Assembly (NCBI RefSeq): GCF_019343455.1
Contig: NZ_CP049362.1
Coordinates: 682,001-746,000, forward strand
DNA from: Alcaligenes ammonioxydans
GTDB lineage: Bacteria; Pseudomonadota; Gammaproteobacteria; Burkholderiales; Burkholderiaceae_B
Direction: 5' to 3'
Length of the DNA stretch: 64,000 nt
The position numbers were made by a program, and so were the translations under genes. This document shows positions 47,392 through 57,468 of this stretch, one piece after another (the stretch's first letter is position 1; every line of letters begins with the position of its first letter). A model generated the notes under the pieces. That model had not been told where the DNA came from. It ran no database searches and saw nothing but the letters and a program-made list of their open reading frames with translations.

Positions 47392-47412
47392 ATTGACCGC
47401 GATGTTATCAAT
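47392..47412. promoter_or_regulatory. Candidate LysR operator (ATTGA-N11-TCAAT)
   Basis: ATTGA (47392-47396) and TCAAT (47408-47412) form an inverted repeat with an 11-bp centre, 7 bp before the LysR start codon. It fits the T-N11-A type of LysR site and would suit autoregulation. Confidence 0.5.
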
Positions 47413-47419
47413 CTAAAAT

Positions 47420-48355
47420 ATGAGCAAAATCATGATTCCCGCACGCCTGGATTTGCATCATCTGCGGGCCTTTAAAACGGTGGCCGAACAGTTGCATTTC
47501 AAAAAGGCGGCCGAGCTGCTGCATATCACGCAGCCAGGGCTGACGCGCATCATCAAAAAGCTGGAAGATGATTTGCAGGTGGATCTGTTTGAGCGCAGCA
47601 CCCGCCAGGTCCGGCTCACGGCGGCTGGTTTTTTGCTGCTGCAGGAAATTGAACAGGTGTTCGTGCATCTGGAGCGCGGCATCGAGTTGGCTCAGAAAGC
47701 CAAGTTTGGCGATATTGGGCATCTGATCATTGCCTACAATGACTATGCGGTGCAGGACGTGCTGCCCAGAACGCTGGAACATTTCAAGCAGCAATATTCA
47801 AACATCACAACCGATTTGTTATATATGCCCACGCAGCAGCAAATTCAGGGCTTGCAGCAAGGCAGTCTGGACCTGGGTTTTGGCTTTGCCTTCTCGGATG
47901 ATCCCGAAGAGCTGGGCGTGCAGTGGAAGCCTGTGTGTCATGATGACCCGATTGTGCTGTTGCAAAGCGATCATCCCTTGGCCCGGGAAAAGTCCATCCC
48001 CTTGGTCGAGCTGGCCCATGAGCGGTTTGTGGTGGGCAGCAAGACACACTGGCAGGTCTGGCGCCGCTACTTTTATTCATTGTGCCGACATGCCGGTTTT
48101 CACCCCAACTCTGTGCAGGAAGCCAGCACTATTACCGGCATCATGAGCATGGTGGCGGCCAATATTGGCATCGCCATTTTGTCGCAATCCTTGCGCAAAT
48201 ATGTACACCGTGATCTGGTGGCGATTGATCTGGATTTGTCCGGGCAGCATCCGCAATCCTTTATCAACATCATGTGGCAGGAAAGCAATGCCAATCCTTG
48301 CGTGCCTTTATTCATCCAGACCATTACCTCAGAGCTGATGACGGCGCGAGCCTGA
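47420..48355 (+). CDS. LysR-family regulator divergent from the MHS transporter
   Basis: This 311-aa regulator has the LysR helix-turn-helix (LRAFKTVAEQLHFKKAAELLHITQPGLTRIIKKLE, in pieces) and a co-inducer domain. Its start is close to a palindrome. Divergence from the MHS transporter suggests that it controls that gene. Confidence 0.92.
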   Translation: MSKIMIPARLDLHHLRAFKTVAEQLHFKKAAELLHITQPGLTRIIKKLEDDLQVDLFERSTRQVRLTAAGFLLLQEIEQVFVHLERGIELAQKAKFGDIGHLIIAYNDYAVQDVLPRTLEHFKQQYSNITTDLLYMPTQQQIQGLQQGSLDLGFGFAFSDDPEELGVQWKPVCHDDPIVLLQSDHPLAREKSIPLVELAHERFVVGSKTHWQVWRRYFYSLCRHAGFHPNSVQEASTITGIMSMVAANIGIAILSQSLRKYVHRDLVAIDLDLSGQHPQSFINIMWQESNANPCVPLFIQTITSELMTARA

Positions 48356-48447
48356 GGCTTGAGTATTTCTCATGGACCCTTGATGAGCGGTCATGATGCA
48401 GGGCGGGCTGTTTTGCTACAGTGCAGTTTTTAAACCCGTCCCCTGCT

Positions 48448-48855
48448 ATGAGTACTTCCACAATACAGTTTGGCCTGGATCACGTCATGCTACGTGTGCT
48501 GGACCTGGACCGATCGCTGGCTTTTTATCGCGATGTTCTGGGCATGCAGGTAGTGCGTCACACGGATTATGAATCCGGCCGTTTCACCAATGTCTTTCTC
48601 AGCTTTGACCCGAGCACGCAGTCCAGCCTGGAACTGACCTGGAACTGGGATCAAGACGAACCTTATGAAAAAGGCGGGGCGTTCGGTCATCTGGCCCTGA
48701 TGGTCAGGGACGTGCGTCAGGCAGTGGATTATCTGCAGGAGCAGGGGGTCAGAATTAAAACCCCACCCAAGCAGATGAGTCATGGCAAACGTACGATTGC
48801 TTTCGTATTTGATCCCGACGACTACCTGATTGAGCTGGTGGAGCCGCTGGCTTAG
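48448..48855 (+). CDS. Glyoxalase I-like VOC protein (lactoylglutathione lyase type)
   Basis: This 135-aa protein has two beta-alpha-beta VOC modules. Likely metal ligands are the His in GLDHVMLRV, the Glu in SLELTWNWD, the His in FGHLALMV and the Glu in YLIELVEP, which is the glyoxalase I set. It opens with a polar N-terminus. A start at 48421 is possible, but ATG at 48448 gives the normal length. Confidence 0.85.
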   Translation: MSTSTIQFGLDHVMLRVLDLDRSLAFYRDVLGMQVVRHTDYESGRFTNVFLSFDPSTQSSLELTWNWDQDEPYEKGGAFGHLALMVRDVRQAVDYLQEQGVRIKTPPKQMSHGKRTIAFVFDPDDYLIELVEPLA

Positions 48856-48925
48856 GCCTGACCGGCGCATTGGGAAGGCCAGGCGGCCGGCCTGCTTGGT
48901 GTGCCGGCTTAATGCACCCAATAAA

Positions 48926-48961
48926 ACAAAGACCATGCACCGTTGCGGTGATGGTCTTTGT
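48926..48961. terminator. Bidirectional terminator between glyoxalase and ubiD
   Basis: ACAAAGACCAT pairs with ATGGTCTTTGT, with a further CACC/GGTG step inside. It lies between convergent genes and can serve both, although the T tracts are short. Confidence 0.7.
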
Positions 48962-48998
48962 TGCGTTTGATGTGTACGGGCTAAACGCGCGCTCTGCC

Positions 48999-50543
48999 TT
49001 ACAGCCCTAGCGAGCCCCACATGTCATCCACTTTCTTTTTGGTGGACTCATCCATTTTGATCGGCGTGCCCCATTCGCGCTGGGTTTCTCCCGGCCACTT
49101 GTTGGTGGCATCCATGCCCATCTTGCCACCCAGTCCCGAGACGGGCGAAGCAAAGTCCAGGTAGTCGATAGGGGTGTTCTCGACCAGCACAGTATCGCGC
49201 ACCGGGTCCATGCGGGTGGTCATGGCCCAGATCACTTCCTTCCAGTCGCGGGTGTTGACGTCCTCGTCCACGACCACGATGAACTTGGTGTACATGAACT
49301 GGCGCAGAATGCTCCAGACCCCGAACATCACGCGTTTGGCGTGGCCCGCGTACTGCTTGCGTATGGACACCACAGCCAGGCGGTAGCTGCAGCCTTCGGG
49401 TGGCAGATAGAAGTCCACGATTTCGGGCAGTTGCTTGCGCAGCAACGGTACAAAGACTTCGTTCAGCGCGACACCCAGAACAGCAGGCTCATCAGGTGGT
49501 TTGCCGGTATAGGTGCTGTGATAGATCGGGTTGCGACGCATGGTAATGCGCTCGACCGTAAAGACCGGGAACCAGTCCTGCTCATTGTAGTAACCAGTGT
49601 GGTCGCCATAAGGGCCTTCCAGCGCCATTTCGTAGTGGCTGTCGGCAGGCGGTTTCATGCCGTCAGGCACGTCGGGTGTCAGGGCCTCCGGGTGATTGCT
49701 GGGCAGGATATGGCCTTCCAGCACAATTTCGGCCCAGGCAGGCACGGACAAGTCGCTGCCCAGTGCCTTGGCAACTTCGGTGCGTGAGCCGCGCAACAGC
49801 CCGGCAAACTGATATTCGGACAGGCTGTCCGGGACAGGTGTGACCGCCCCCAGAATGGTGGCTGGGTCTGTCCCCAGAGCAACCGCAATCGGGAAGGGTT
49901 TGCCGGGATTTGTCAGGGCGTGGTCGCGAAAGTCCAGTGCTCCGCCGCGATGGGACAGCCAGCGCATGATCAGCTTGTTGCGACCAATCAGTTGCTGGCG
50001 GTAAATGCCCAGATTCTGGCGCTTGGCATGTGGGCCTTTGGTAATGACCAGACCCCAGGTCAACAAGGGAGCGACGTCACCAGGCCAGCACAGTTGCAAG
50101 GGAATCTGGTTCAGGTCCACATCCTTGCCTTCCAGTACGACTTCCTGGCAGGCAGGAGAGCGTACGTGCTTGGGGCTCATGTCCCACAAGGCGGATTTGA
50201 GCATGGACACTTTGGACAGTGCATCGCGCATGCCGGTGGGGGCTTGCGGCTCTTTCAGATTGGCCAGTAGTTCGCCTGTGTCGCGTAATGCCGACACCTC
50301 TTGCGCGCCCATCCCCCAGGCAACGCGTTGCGGCGTACCGAACAAATTGGCCAGGACCGGCATGGCGGCCTTGACGCCTTGATGCTGGGCATTCTCAAAC
50401 AAGAGTGCCGGTCCACCGGCACGCAGTACCCGGTCACTGATTTCAGTCATTTCCAGCGAGGTGGAAACGGGCTGCGTAATCCGCTTCAGATCGCCCCTGG
50501 CTTCCAGTTGGGCAATAAAGTCTCTCAAGTCACGGTATTTCAC
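48999..50543 (-). CDS. ubiD: 3-octaprenyl-4-hydroxybenzoate carboxy-lyase
   Basis: This 514-aa prenyl-FMN decarboxylase acts in ubiquinone synthesis. Family segments include [10 protein letters not shown] at the start, [19 protein letters not shown], and [11 protein letters not shown] around the Glu-Arg-Glu active site. The length is normal for UbiD. Its cofactor partner UbiX is not in this window. Confidence 0.96.
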   Translation of the reverse strand: MKYRDLRDFIAQLEARGDLKRITQPVSTSLEMTEISDRVLRAGGPALLFENAQHQGVKAAMPVLANLFGTPQRVAWGMGAQEVSALRDTGELLANLKEPQAPTGMRDALSKVSMLKSALWDMSPKHVRSPACQEVVLEGKDVDLNQIPLQLCWPGDVAPLLTWGLVITKGPHAKRQNLGIYRQQLIGRNKLIMRWLSHRGGALDFRDHALTNPGKPFPIAVALGTDPATILGAVTPVPDSLSEYQFAGLLRGSRTEVAKALGSDLSVPAWAEIVLEGHILPSNHPEALTPDVPDGMKPPADSHYEMALEGPYGDHTGYYNEQDWFPVFTVERITMRRNPIYHSTYTGKPPDEPAVLGVALNEVFVPLLRKQLPEIVDFYLPPEGCSYRLAVVSIRKQYAGHAKRVMFGVWSILRQFMYTKFIVVVDEDVNTRDWKEVIWAMTTRMDPVRDTVLVENTPIDYLDFASPVSGLGGKMGMDATNKWPGETQREWGTPIKMDESTKKKVDDMWGSLGL

Positions 50544-50638
50544 AGAAGAACGGGGCTCCGCTTGCAGATATTTTGGTTAAGACCTTGAACAGGTTCTAAG
50601 GTTAACATCGGGCAGTTAGCAATACTAAGGATGAACCC

Positions 50639-51478
50639 ATGGGCTTCCAAGATATGGACTATGTACTTAGTCGCTCAGCCCGTACCCTGACGTATCGCAT
50701 CGGCGAGTTTGTACATGTGTGTGCCATGTATCTGGGCATAGCCGTACTGGTGACGATTGCAGCCTGTGTGGTTGTACCTTCCATGCGTGCTCAGTTTAAC
50801 CAGCTTTATACCGGTCTCGTGCAAACCCTGCGCCCCGAGGCGGTGAAATACGATGCGTACAGTCTGGCGGTCTGGCCGGCAGACACGAGTCAGCCGGCCC
50901 TGTCTGAAGATGACCAGGATTTGACCCAGACGGAACAGCAGCAGGCGGTTTCTGCCTATCAGGGCTTTATGAAAAATCTGCGTGCCTCGGTGACGGGGCA
51001 GCCCATCGCAGGCGTGACAGCCGCCCAGCAGCAGGCCTTGCGCAGCTACCTGGCGCGCAAGTACAAGATCGCCTATTCGGTATCCGGGGCCCTGATCCAC
51101 ACGGCTTTTATTGTGGGCAAGGAAAAGAACCTGGACCCGCAACTGATTCTGGCCGTCATCGCCATTGAGTCACGTTACAACCCCTATGCAGAAAGTCATG
51201 TGGGGGCCCAAGGGCTAATGCAGGTCATGACTAAAGTCCATAAAGAGAAGTTTGATATCTATATGGAGGGCACGCTGGCGGTATTGAGCCCTGAGGCCAA
51301 TATCCGGGTGGGCGGTCAGATTTTGTCCGACTGTATCCGTCGCCGTGGTTCCATTGAAGGGGGACTAGCCTGTTATGTGGGGGCCACCGGCCCCAGCGAT
51401 GGTGGTTACGGGGCCAAAGTGCTGGCAGAGCGTCGCCGTATTGCCCTGGCCTCCGGTATCCCGGTCCGGACACGCTAG
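50639..51478 (+). CDS. Lytic transglycosylase with N-terminal membrane anchor
   Basis: This 279-aa protein has one N-terminal helix (YLGIAVLVTIAACVVVPSMRA) and a C-terminal SLT domain. The catalytic glutamate is E177 in AIESRYNPYAES, and GAQGLMQVM follows as in the family. It cleaves peptidoglycan with formation of anhydromuramyl ends. It is divergent from ubiD. Confidence 0.92.
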   Translation: MGFQDMDYVLSRSARTLTYRIGEFVHVCAMYLGIAVLVTIAACVVVPSMRAQFNQLYTGLVQTLRPEAVKYDAYSLAVWPADTSQPALSEDDQDLTQTEQQQAVSAYQGFMKNLRASVTGQPIAGVTAAQQQALRSYLARKYKIAYSVSGALIHTAFIVGKEKNLDPQLILAVIAIESRYNPYAESHVGAQGLMQVMTKVHKEKFDIYMEGTLAVLSPEANIRVGGQILSDCIRRRGSIEGGLACYVGATGPSDGGYGAKVLAERRRIALASGIPVRTR

Positions 51479-51538
51479 GCGGTCCGGATGGGAGGTAACG
51501 AGTGTCTGGGCGTCTGAGGGCCGGGCCCAGAGCGGGGC

Positions 51539-52699
51539 TTAGCGGCCCAGGAACTGGCTCAGACGACTGATTGCCTCTTGCAGACGGTCCATGCCGGTGG
51601 CATAGGACAGGCGCAAGGTATAGGGCGCGTGAGCGGTGCCAAAGTCTCGGCCCGGTACCGCTGCCACACCGGCCTCGTGCAGCAATTGCTGCGAGAACGC
51701 ATCGCTGTCCTGGCTGTATTCACGGATATCCGTATAGATATAGAAAGCGCCATCCGGGCGGACAGGCACGCGCAGACCCAGACGCTCCAGCTCGGGCAGC
51801 AGGTAGTCCCGCCGTTGCTTGAAAGCCAGACGGCGTTCTTCGTAGATCGCCATGGTTTCCGGCTCAAAGCAGGCCAGGGCGGCATGCTGGGCCAGTGAGG
51901 GGGCGCAGATTGCCAGGCTGGCGGCCATGCGCTCGCAGGCTTCGGTCATCCAGGAGGGCAGGATCAGCCAGCCCAGACGCCAGCCCGTCATGTGGAAGTA
52001 CTTGGAAAAGCTGTTAATAACAATAATGTCCTGATCCAAGGTCAAGGCGCTGAGGGGCGCCTGTTCGTAAAACAGACCCAGATAAATCTCGTCCATGATG
52101 ATAAAGCCATCACGGGCGCGCACTTCCTTGATCAGCTCTTGCAGGGCTGGGCGGGAAATTGTGGCACCTGTCGGATTGTTGGGCGAGGCAATCAGCACGC
52201 CGCGCGTGTTGGGACCCCAATGATCGCGAATGTGCTGGGCGCTCAGTTGAAAGCGTCCTTCTGCCGAGGCGGGGATCAGACGGGCTGTGCCGCCCGCTGC
52301 CATGATGAAGTTCTGGTTGGCCGGGTAGGAGGGGTCGGGCATCAGCACTTCATCGCCGGGATTGATCAGGGCCAGGGTCGCCAGTGACAGGGCGCCCGAA
52401 GCCCCTGCCGTGACCACGATGCGAGACGGGTCGACACGGGCCTGGAACTGCTGTTCGTAATACAGGGCGATGCGCTCGCGCAAGGCGCTCAAGCCCGCTG
52501 GGGCGGTGTACTGGCCCAGGCCTTGATTGCTGGCCTGATGCAGCGCATCGACCACGGCTTGCGGGGCGGTAAAGTCCGGTTCACCTATGCCCAGGCTGAT
52601 AATGTCGCGGCCCGTGGCCTTTAAGGCATTGGCCTGTTTGAAGAGTTCAACAGCATGAAAAGGAAGAACGTGTTCGGTACGACTGGCGAGGCGGGACAT
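51539..52699 (-). CDS. PLP-dependent class I/II aminotransferase
   Basis: This 386-aa enzyme has the cofactor lysine at K233 in SFSKYFHMTGWRLGW, with SPNNPTGATIS, and the IMDEIYLGL segment that holds the PLP-binding Asp. It belongs to the aspartate-aminotransferase fold. The amino-acid specificity cannot be read. It is convergent with the transglycosylase gene and divergent from the FAD-oxidase gene. Confidence 0.92.
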   Translation of the reverse strand: MSRLASRTEHVLPFHAVELFKQANALKATGRDIISLGIGEPDFTAPQAVVDALHQASNQGLGQYTAPAGLSALRERIALYYEQQFQARVDPSRIVVTAGASGALSLATLALINPGDEVLMPDPSYPANQNFIMAAGGTARLIPASAEGRFQLSAQHIRDHWGPNTRGVLIASPNNPTGATISRPALQELIKEVRARDGFIIMDEIYLGLFYEQAPLSALTLDQDIIVINSFSKYFHMTGWRLGWLILPSWMTEACERMAASLAICAPSLAQHAALACFEPETMAIYEERRLAFKQRRDYLLPELERLGLRVPVRPDGAFYIYTDIREYSQDSDAFSQQLLHEAGVAAVPGRDFGTAHAPYTLRLSYATGMDRLQEAISRLSQFLGR

Positions 52700-52841
52700 A
52701 CGGCAAATCTCGGGTAAAAAGTGTATTGTAGGACCTTGCTCAAAAGGGCGTCAGGTGGCTGTGGCAGGTGCGCATGCTCAAGAAGGGTGCAAGCCGGCGG
52801 GCCAGTTGGCCTCAAGTGTAGGTTTGTTGCAGGAAAAGTCT

Positions 52842-53741
52842 ATGGTTTCTTCGTCCAGGCGTGCATTTTTGATGGGTCGTCGTCCTCCCCAGACGGCCTG
52901 GCAGTCATTTTGTTCGCGTCTGAAAGCCCGGGTTCAGGGCGAGTGGTCCTTGCTCAGTGCGGAGCCGGATCATGAACAGGCGCGCCTGGAGCCGGCTTCC
53001 AGCGCGGACGTGCATATGGTGTTGACGCTGGCCGCCGAGTATGGGGTCACGGTGTGTCTGGAGGGTGTGCCGCAGGCTAGCGAGACGGATGGTCCGGTGA
53101 TTGTTCTGGCTCCGGGTCGACAAATGGCACGCTGCGACCGTCTGGAACCCAACTCCAATCGCTGGTTTGTTCAGCCGGGTTGTTTGCTCGGAGAGATGGA
53201 GGCCAAAGGCTTTCAGGGGCTTGCCACTGCGCCTGCCGGCATGACGGTGGCCGCCTGGCTGGCTGACCGTCGTCAGCATGATTGGCCCAGTGGTCGTACG
53301 GCGTTGTCGGGTGTTCTGCATTGCTCGGTCATTCTGGCGGACAACACACAAGCGGCGCTGGGCCCCTTCGGACAGGACAACCGTAACCCTCTGGACAGCC
53401 TGCGTATGCAGCAGTTGATCCCCGCTTTGTTTCGCTTGATGGGCGAGCCCGACACGCAGGCCCTGCGTCAGGAGCATTGGCCCTGCCGTTACCGCCTGGA
53501 TGCGCTCGAACCACGTGACGGCGATGGCATCAATCTGGCGCATCTGATGTTGGGCCACGGTGGTGATCTGGCCTGGGTGGAGTGGCTGGTGCTGGATGAG
53601 ACCGTGCTTAGTGGCTCGGACCCGCAAGACTGGTCCTGGCCCAATCAGGAGCAGCCGTGGCAGGCCCAGGATGTGGATAGCCGCATCAAGGCCCTGTTTG
53701 ATCCCACCGACCGCTTTTCTTATCCTGGCCAGATGCTGTGA
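52842..53741 (+). CDS. FAD-linked oxidase-like protein (GlcE-like, shortened)
   Basis: This 299-aa protein resembles the FAD-binding half of glycolate-oxidase subunits. It has a long N-terminal region with PASSADVHMVLTLAAEYGV, VLAPGRQM, and a C-terminal FDPTDRFSYPGQML that matches the end of the GlcD/GlcE family. The flavin-binding loop is weak, so it may be a diverged or non-catalytic member. The frame extends to 52755, but ATG at 52842 follows AGGAAA and begins MVSSSRRAFLMG. Confidence 0.7.
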   Translation: MVSSSRRAFLMGRRPPQTAWQSFCSRLKARVQGEWSLLSAEPDHEQARLEPASSADVHMVLTLAAEYGVTVCLEGVPQASETDGPVIVLAPGRQMARCDRLEPNSNRWFVQPGCLLGEMEAKGFQGLATAPAGMTVAAWLADRRQHDWPSGRTALSGVLHCSVILADNTQAALGPFGQDNRNPLDSLRMQQLIPALFRLMGEPDTQALRQEHWPCRYRLDALEPRDGDGINLAHLMLGHGGDLAWVEWLVLDETVLSGSDPQDWSWPNQEQPWQAQDVDSRIKALFDPTDRFSYPGQML

Positions 53742-53759
53742 GTTTGTCCTGGCCCGTGC

Positions 53760-53790
53760 TTGACCCCTGATGTAACTCAAGGGCTAGAAT
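53760..53790 (+). promoter_or_regulatory. Possible promoter of maeB
   Basis: TTGACC (53760-53765) and TAGAAT (53785-53790) are separated by 19 bp, which is longer than ideal. A long leader follows. Confidence 0.4.
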
Positions 53791-53795
53791 GGTTC

Positions 53796-53946
53796 CTGCC
53801 TGGGCCGCAAAGGCTCGGCAAGGCGACCGGGATGGAGGCTGTCAGCAGGGCAGATGAGGGCAGACGGTTTGAACAGGCTGCAGGTCTGTTTGAATGGACG
53901 CTGTTAGACAATGGCCGCTTTCAGGCGATCCCGGTCCGTTTTAAAT
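53796..53946 (+). promoter_or_regulatory. Candidate structured leader RNA of maeB
   Basis: A first hairpin is formed by CCTGCC with GGCAAGG, capped by GGGCC with GGCTC. A long-range stem GACCGGGAT (53825-53833) with ATCCCGGTC (53938-53946) encloses about 104 nt with further stems (for example CAGAC/GTCTG). It ends 22 bases before the maeB start. I recognise no known riboswitch class. Confidence 0.4.
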
Positions 53947-53968
53947 GGATTTTTGAGTGGGTAACAGC

Positions 53969-56263
53969 ATGGACGCCAATTTTCGGAAAGCAGCTCTGGA
54001 ATATCATGAACAGGGCAGGCCCGGAAAGCTTTCGGTCACGCCGACCAAGCAATTATCGAACCAGCGGGATCTGGCGCTGGCGTATTCGCCCGGGGTGGCA
54101 GCCGCTTGTGAAGAAATCGTCAAGGACCCACAAAACGCCTTTCGCTATACCGGGCGGGGCAATCTGGTCGGCGTCATCTCCAACGGTACCGCCGTGCTGG
54201 GTTTAGGAAATATCGGCGCCCTGGCCTCCAAGCCCGTCATGGAAGGCAAGGCCGTGCTGTTCAAGAGCTTTGCCGGTCTGGATGTGTTTGACATCGAGAT
54301 CAATGAAACCGATCCCGACAAGCTGGTCGACATCATCGCGGGTCTGGAGCCGACCTTTGGCGGCATCAACCTGGAAGACATCAAGGCGCCCGAGTGCTTT
54401 GAAGTCGAGCGCAAGCTGCGCCAGCGCATGAGCATTCCTGTTTTTCATGACGATCAGCATGGCACGGCCATTTGCGTCACCGCTGCCTTTCTGAACGGCT
54501 TGAGCGTGGTTGAAAAAGACATCAAGCAAGTCAAGGTGGTGACGTCCGGTGCGGGTGCGGCGGCCCTGGCCTGCCTGGACCTGATGATTGATATGGGGCT
54601 GCCACTGGAAAATATCTGGGTTACGGATATTGATGGCGTGCTCTACGAAGGTCGCTCCGGCAATCCTGTGCCCGAACTGGCCCGTTTTGCCAAGCAGACC
54701 GATGCCCGTACCCTCAGTGAGGTGATCGAGGGGGCCGATGTATTCCTGGGGCTGTCCGCCGGTGGCGTACTCAAGCCCCAGATGCTGGAGAAGATGGCGG
54801 CCCGACCGTTGATTCTGGCTCTGGCCAACCCCAATCCCGAGATCCTGCCGGAAGACGCCCACGCCGTGCGTGATGATGTGGTCATGGCAACCGGCCGGTC
54901 GGACTATCCGAATCAGGTCAACAATGTATTGTGCTTCCCCTACATCTTCCGTGGGGCGCTGGACGTGGGGGCCACCACCATTACGCGGGGCATGGAAAAA
55001 GCCGCTGTGCAGGCCATTTGCCAGTTGGCACGCGAAGAGCAGGATGAGGGCGTTGCGGCTGCCTATGGGCTGGAAGAGGTCTCTTTCGGTCCGTCCTTCT
55101 TCATTCCTCGTCCCTTTGATTCGCGTCTGATTGTGCGTATTGCTCCGGCCGTGGCCAAAGCGGCGATGGAAGAGGGCGTGGCGACCCGTCCCATAGCGGA
55201 CTTGAACAACTACATTTATCAGCTACGCCAGTTTGTTTATAAATCCGGCTCCTTCATGAAGCCAATTTATTCACTGGCTCGGGGGCTGGTGCAAGATGGT
55301 GCCAAATCCCGTGTGGTCTTTAGTGAAGGCGAGGACGAACGCGTCCTGCGCGCCGTACAGATTATTGTGGATGAGGGGTTGGCCAGTCCCATCTTGGTGG
55401 GCCGTCCCGCTGTCTTGCAACAGCGCATTGAACGTTATGGTCTGCGTCTGCGTCTGGGCATTGACGTGGAGGTGACCAACCCCGAACAGGACGATCGCTT
55501 CCACCGTTACTGGACCAGTTACTGGGAAATCATGTCGCGTCGCGGTATCAGCAAAGAGATGGCTCGCGTGGAAATGCGGCGTCGCCCGACCCTGATCGGG
55601 GCCATGATGCTGCATCTGGGCGATGCCGATGGCATGATCTGTGGCACAGTGGGACGTTACGAAAATCACCTGGAACTGGTGGACCAGGTCATTGGCAAAG
55701 CACCGGGTGTCAAAACCTATGCTGCCATGAATATTTTATTGCTCAGTGAGCGCAGTGTGGCCCTGACCGATACGCACATTAACCACGATCCCGATTCGGA
55801 CCAGGTGGCCGAGATCACCCTGGCGGCAGCGCGTAAAATGCGCCAGTTCAATATCGAACCCAAGGTGGCTCTGCTGTCCAGTTCCAATTTCGGGACCAAT
55901 AATTCGCCCGCAGCGGTCACCATGCGCGGTGCGCTGGAGCGCGTGCGCCAGCTCGACCCCAGCCTGGAAGTGGATGGTGAAATGCACGGCGACTGCGCTC
56001 TGGATGAAAAGGCCCGTCATCAGATCCTGCCGACCTCGGCCCTGAGCGGCGAGGCCAATCTGCTGGTCTGCCCGAACGTGGAAGCGGGCAATATTGCCTA
56101 CAACCTGCTCAAGACGGCTGCGGGTGGTAACGTGGCAATTGGCCCTTTCCTGCTGGGAGCCCGGGCACCGGTTCATATCATGACCTCGACCTCGTCAGTG
56201 CGCCGTATCGTCAATATGACGGCCGTCACGGTGGTGGATGCCAACGTCGCTACTGAAGGCTGA
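53969..56263 (+). CDS. maeB: NADP-dependent malic enzyme with phosphotransacetylase-like domain
   Basis: This 764-aa cytosolic enzyme makes pyruvate and CO2 from malate. The malic domain carries [12 protein letters not shown], the catalytic Lys region and HDDQHGTA. The NADP domain has [13 protein letters not shown]. From about residue 430 a phosphate acetyltransferase-like domain follows, which in the MaeB family is regulatory. A GTG at 53957 is also possible, but ATG at 53969 is preferred by spacing to GAGTGGG. It fits a dicarboxylate-using metabolism with DctPQM. Confidence 0.95.
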   Translation: MDANFRKAALEYHEQGRPGKLSVTPTKQLSNQRDLALAYSPGVAAACEEIVKDPQNAFRYTGRGNLVGVISNGTAVLGLGNIGALASKPVMEGKAVLFKSFAGLDVFDIEINETDPDKLVDIIAGLEPTFGGINLEDIKAPECFEVERKLRQRMSIPVFHDDQHGTAICVTAAFLNGLSVVEKDIKQVKVVTSGAGAAALACLDLMIDMGLPLENIWVTDIDGVLYEGRSGNPVPELARFAKQTDARTLSEVIEGADVFLGLSAGGVLKPQMLEKMAARPLILALANPNPEILPEDAHAVRDDVVMATGRSDYPNQVNNVLCFPYIFRGALDVGATTITRGMEKAAVQAICQLAREEQDEGVAAAYGLEEVSFGPSFFIPRPFDSRLIVRIAPAVAKAAMEEGVATRPIADLNNYIYQLRQFVYKSGSFMKPIYSLARGLVQDGAKSRVVFSEGEDERVLRAVQIIVDEGLASPILVGRPAVLQQRIERYGLRLRLGIDVEVTNPEQDDRFHRYWTSYWEIMSRRGISKEMARVEMRRRPTLIGAMMLHLGDADGMICGTVGRYENHLELVDQVIGKAPGVKTYAAMNILLLSERSVALTDTHINHDPDSDQVAEITLAAARKMRQFNIEPKVALLSSSNFGTNNSPAAVTMRGALERVRQLDPSLEVDGEMHGDCALDEKARHQILPTSALSGEANLLVCPNVEAGNIAYNLLKTAAGGNVAIGPFLLGARAPVHIMTSTSSVRRIVNMTAVTVVDANVATEG

Positions 56264-56271
56264 TACGGATC

Positions 56272-57468
56272 ATGATTCAGCGCTCACCCGCCCCGCTGGC
56301 CTTGATCCTGAACGGGGGCGGGGCGCGCGGCGCGTATCAGGCCGGGGTGCTGGCCGGCCTGCTGGAGCTGCTGGACCCGGAGCGCAACCCCCAGTTCAGC
56401 AATCCTTTCGATATTATTTGCGGCTCGTCGGCCGGTTCCATCAATGCGGCCGGTCTGGCCTGCCGCGCAGATAAACCGCACGAAGCTGTCGACCATATAC
56501 AACAGCTGTGGGGGTCCTTGCGCACCAATGACATCTTTCATGCCGACCCCTTGCAGTTGCTGGCCACCAGTGCGCATTGGGTAGCCACGCTAGCCCTGGG
56601 CTGGCTGGCCCCCCGTCTACGCGATCATGTGCCGCACTCCATGCTGGACAACTCACCCTTGCGCGAGTTGCTGGAACAGAGCCTGGACTTTGAGCGCCTG
56701 CAACGCAATCTGGCCCAGCAGCATGTGGGGGCGCTGGCCATTACCGCTGCCGCCTACACCACTGGCGAGCACCTGACTTTTTACCAGTCGGACGAGCGCA
56801 TTCGCCCCTGGACACGCAATCTGCGTCGCGCCATTCCCGGCGTCATCGGAGTGGACCATCTGATGGCTTCCAGCGCCATTCCCTTCATGTTTCCGGCGCA
56901 GTCCCTGCAAGTGGGCAAGCAAACCCAATGGTGTGGTGATGGCACTATGCGTCAGTTGGCCCCCATCAGTCCGGCCATACATCTGGGCGCCCATAAAGTC
57001 TTGATTGTGGGGACGGGATATGCGGACAACACGTACCACGAGCAAGAATGTGCAGACCCGCCATACCCCTCTTTGGCGCAGATCAGTGGCTATGCCTTGT
57101 CCAACATATTCCTCGATAGTGTGTCAACGGATATTGAACGTATGGAGCGGATCAATACATTGCTTGCCTATATGCCTGCAAATGTATTACAAAGCCAATC
57201 GCTGCGTCCTGTCAGCACGTTTGCCATCACCCCCAGCCGCTCGCTGGATGAAATTGCCACCCGGCATATTCATCAGATGCCAACTGCTGCACGTACCCTA
57301 TTTCGAGTACTTGGTGTATCTTCAAAGTCCGGTCCGACCACAGGCGGTGCATTAATTTCATATTTGTTATTCGAGTCCGGCTACACCCAAGAGCTGATCG
57401 AGTTAGGAAAGACCGATACCATGAGTCGTCGTGAAGAAGTATTAGCGTTTTTTAAGGAAGCGTCCTGA
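56272..57468 (+). CDS. Patatin-like phospholipase
   Basis: This 398-aa lipid hydrolase has the oxyanion motif GGGARGAYQAG (15-25), the nucleophile elbow G51-S-S53-A-G55 and the catalytic D223 in CGDGTMRQ. No signal peptide or membrane segment is seen, so it is probably cytosolic. The stop overlaps the barstar start (TGATG), and maeB ends 8 bp upstream, so it may be read through from there. Confidence 0.93.
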   Translation: MIQRSPAPLALILNGGGARGAYQAGVLAGLLELLDPERNPQFSNPFDIICGSSAGSINAAGLACRADKPHEAVDHIQQLWGSLRTNDIFHADPLQLLATSAHWVATLALGWLAPRLRDHVPHSMLDNSPLRELLEQSLDFERLQRNLAQQHVGALAITAAAYTTGEHLTFYQSDERIRPWTRNLRRAIPGVIGVDHLMASSAIPFMFPAQSLQVGKQTQWCGDGTMRQLAPISPAIHLGAHKVLIVGTGYADNTYHEQECADPPYPSLAQISGYALSNIFLDSVSTDIERMERINTLLAYMPANVLQSQSLRPVSTFAITPSRSLDEIATRHIHQMPTAARTLFRVLGVSSKSGPTTGGALISYLLFESGYTQELIELGKTDTMSRREEVLAFFKEAS

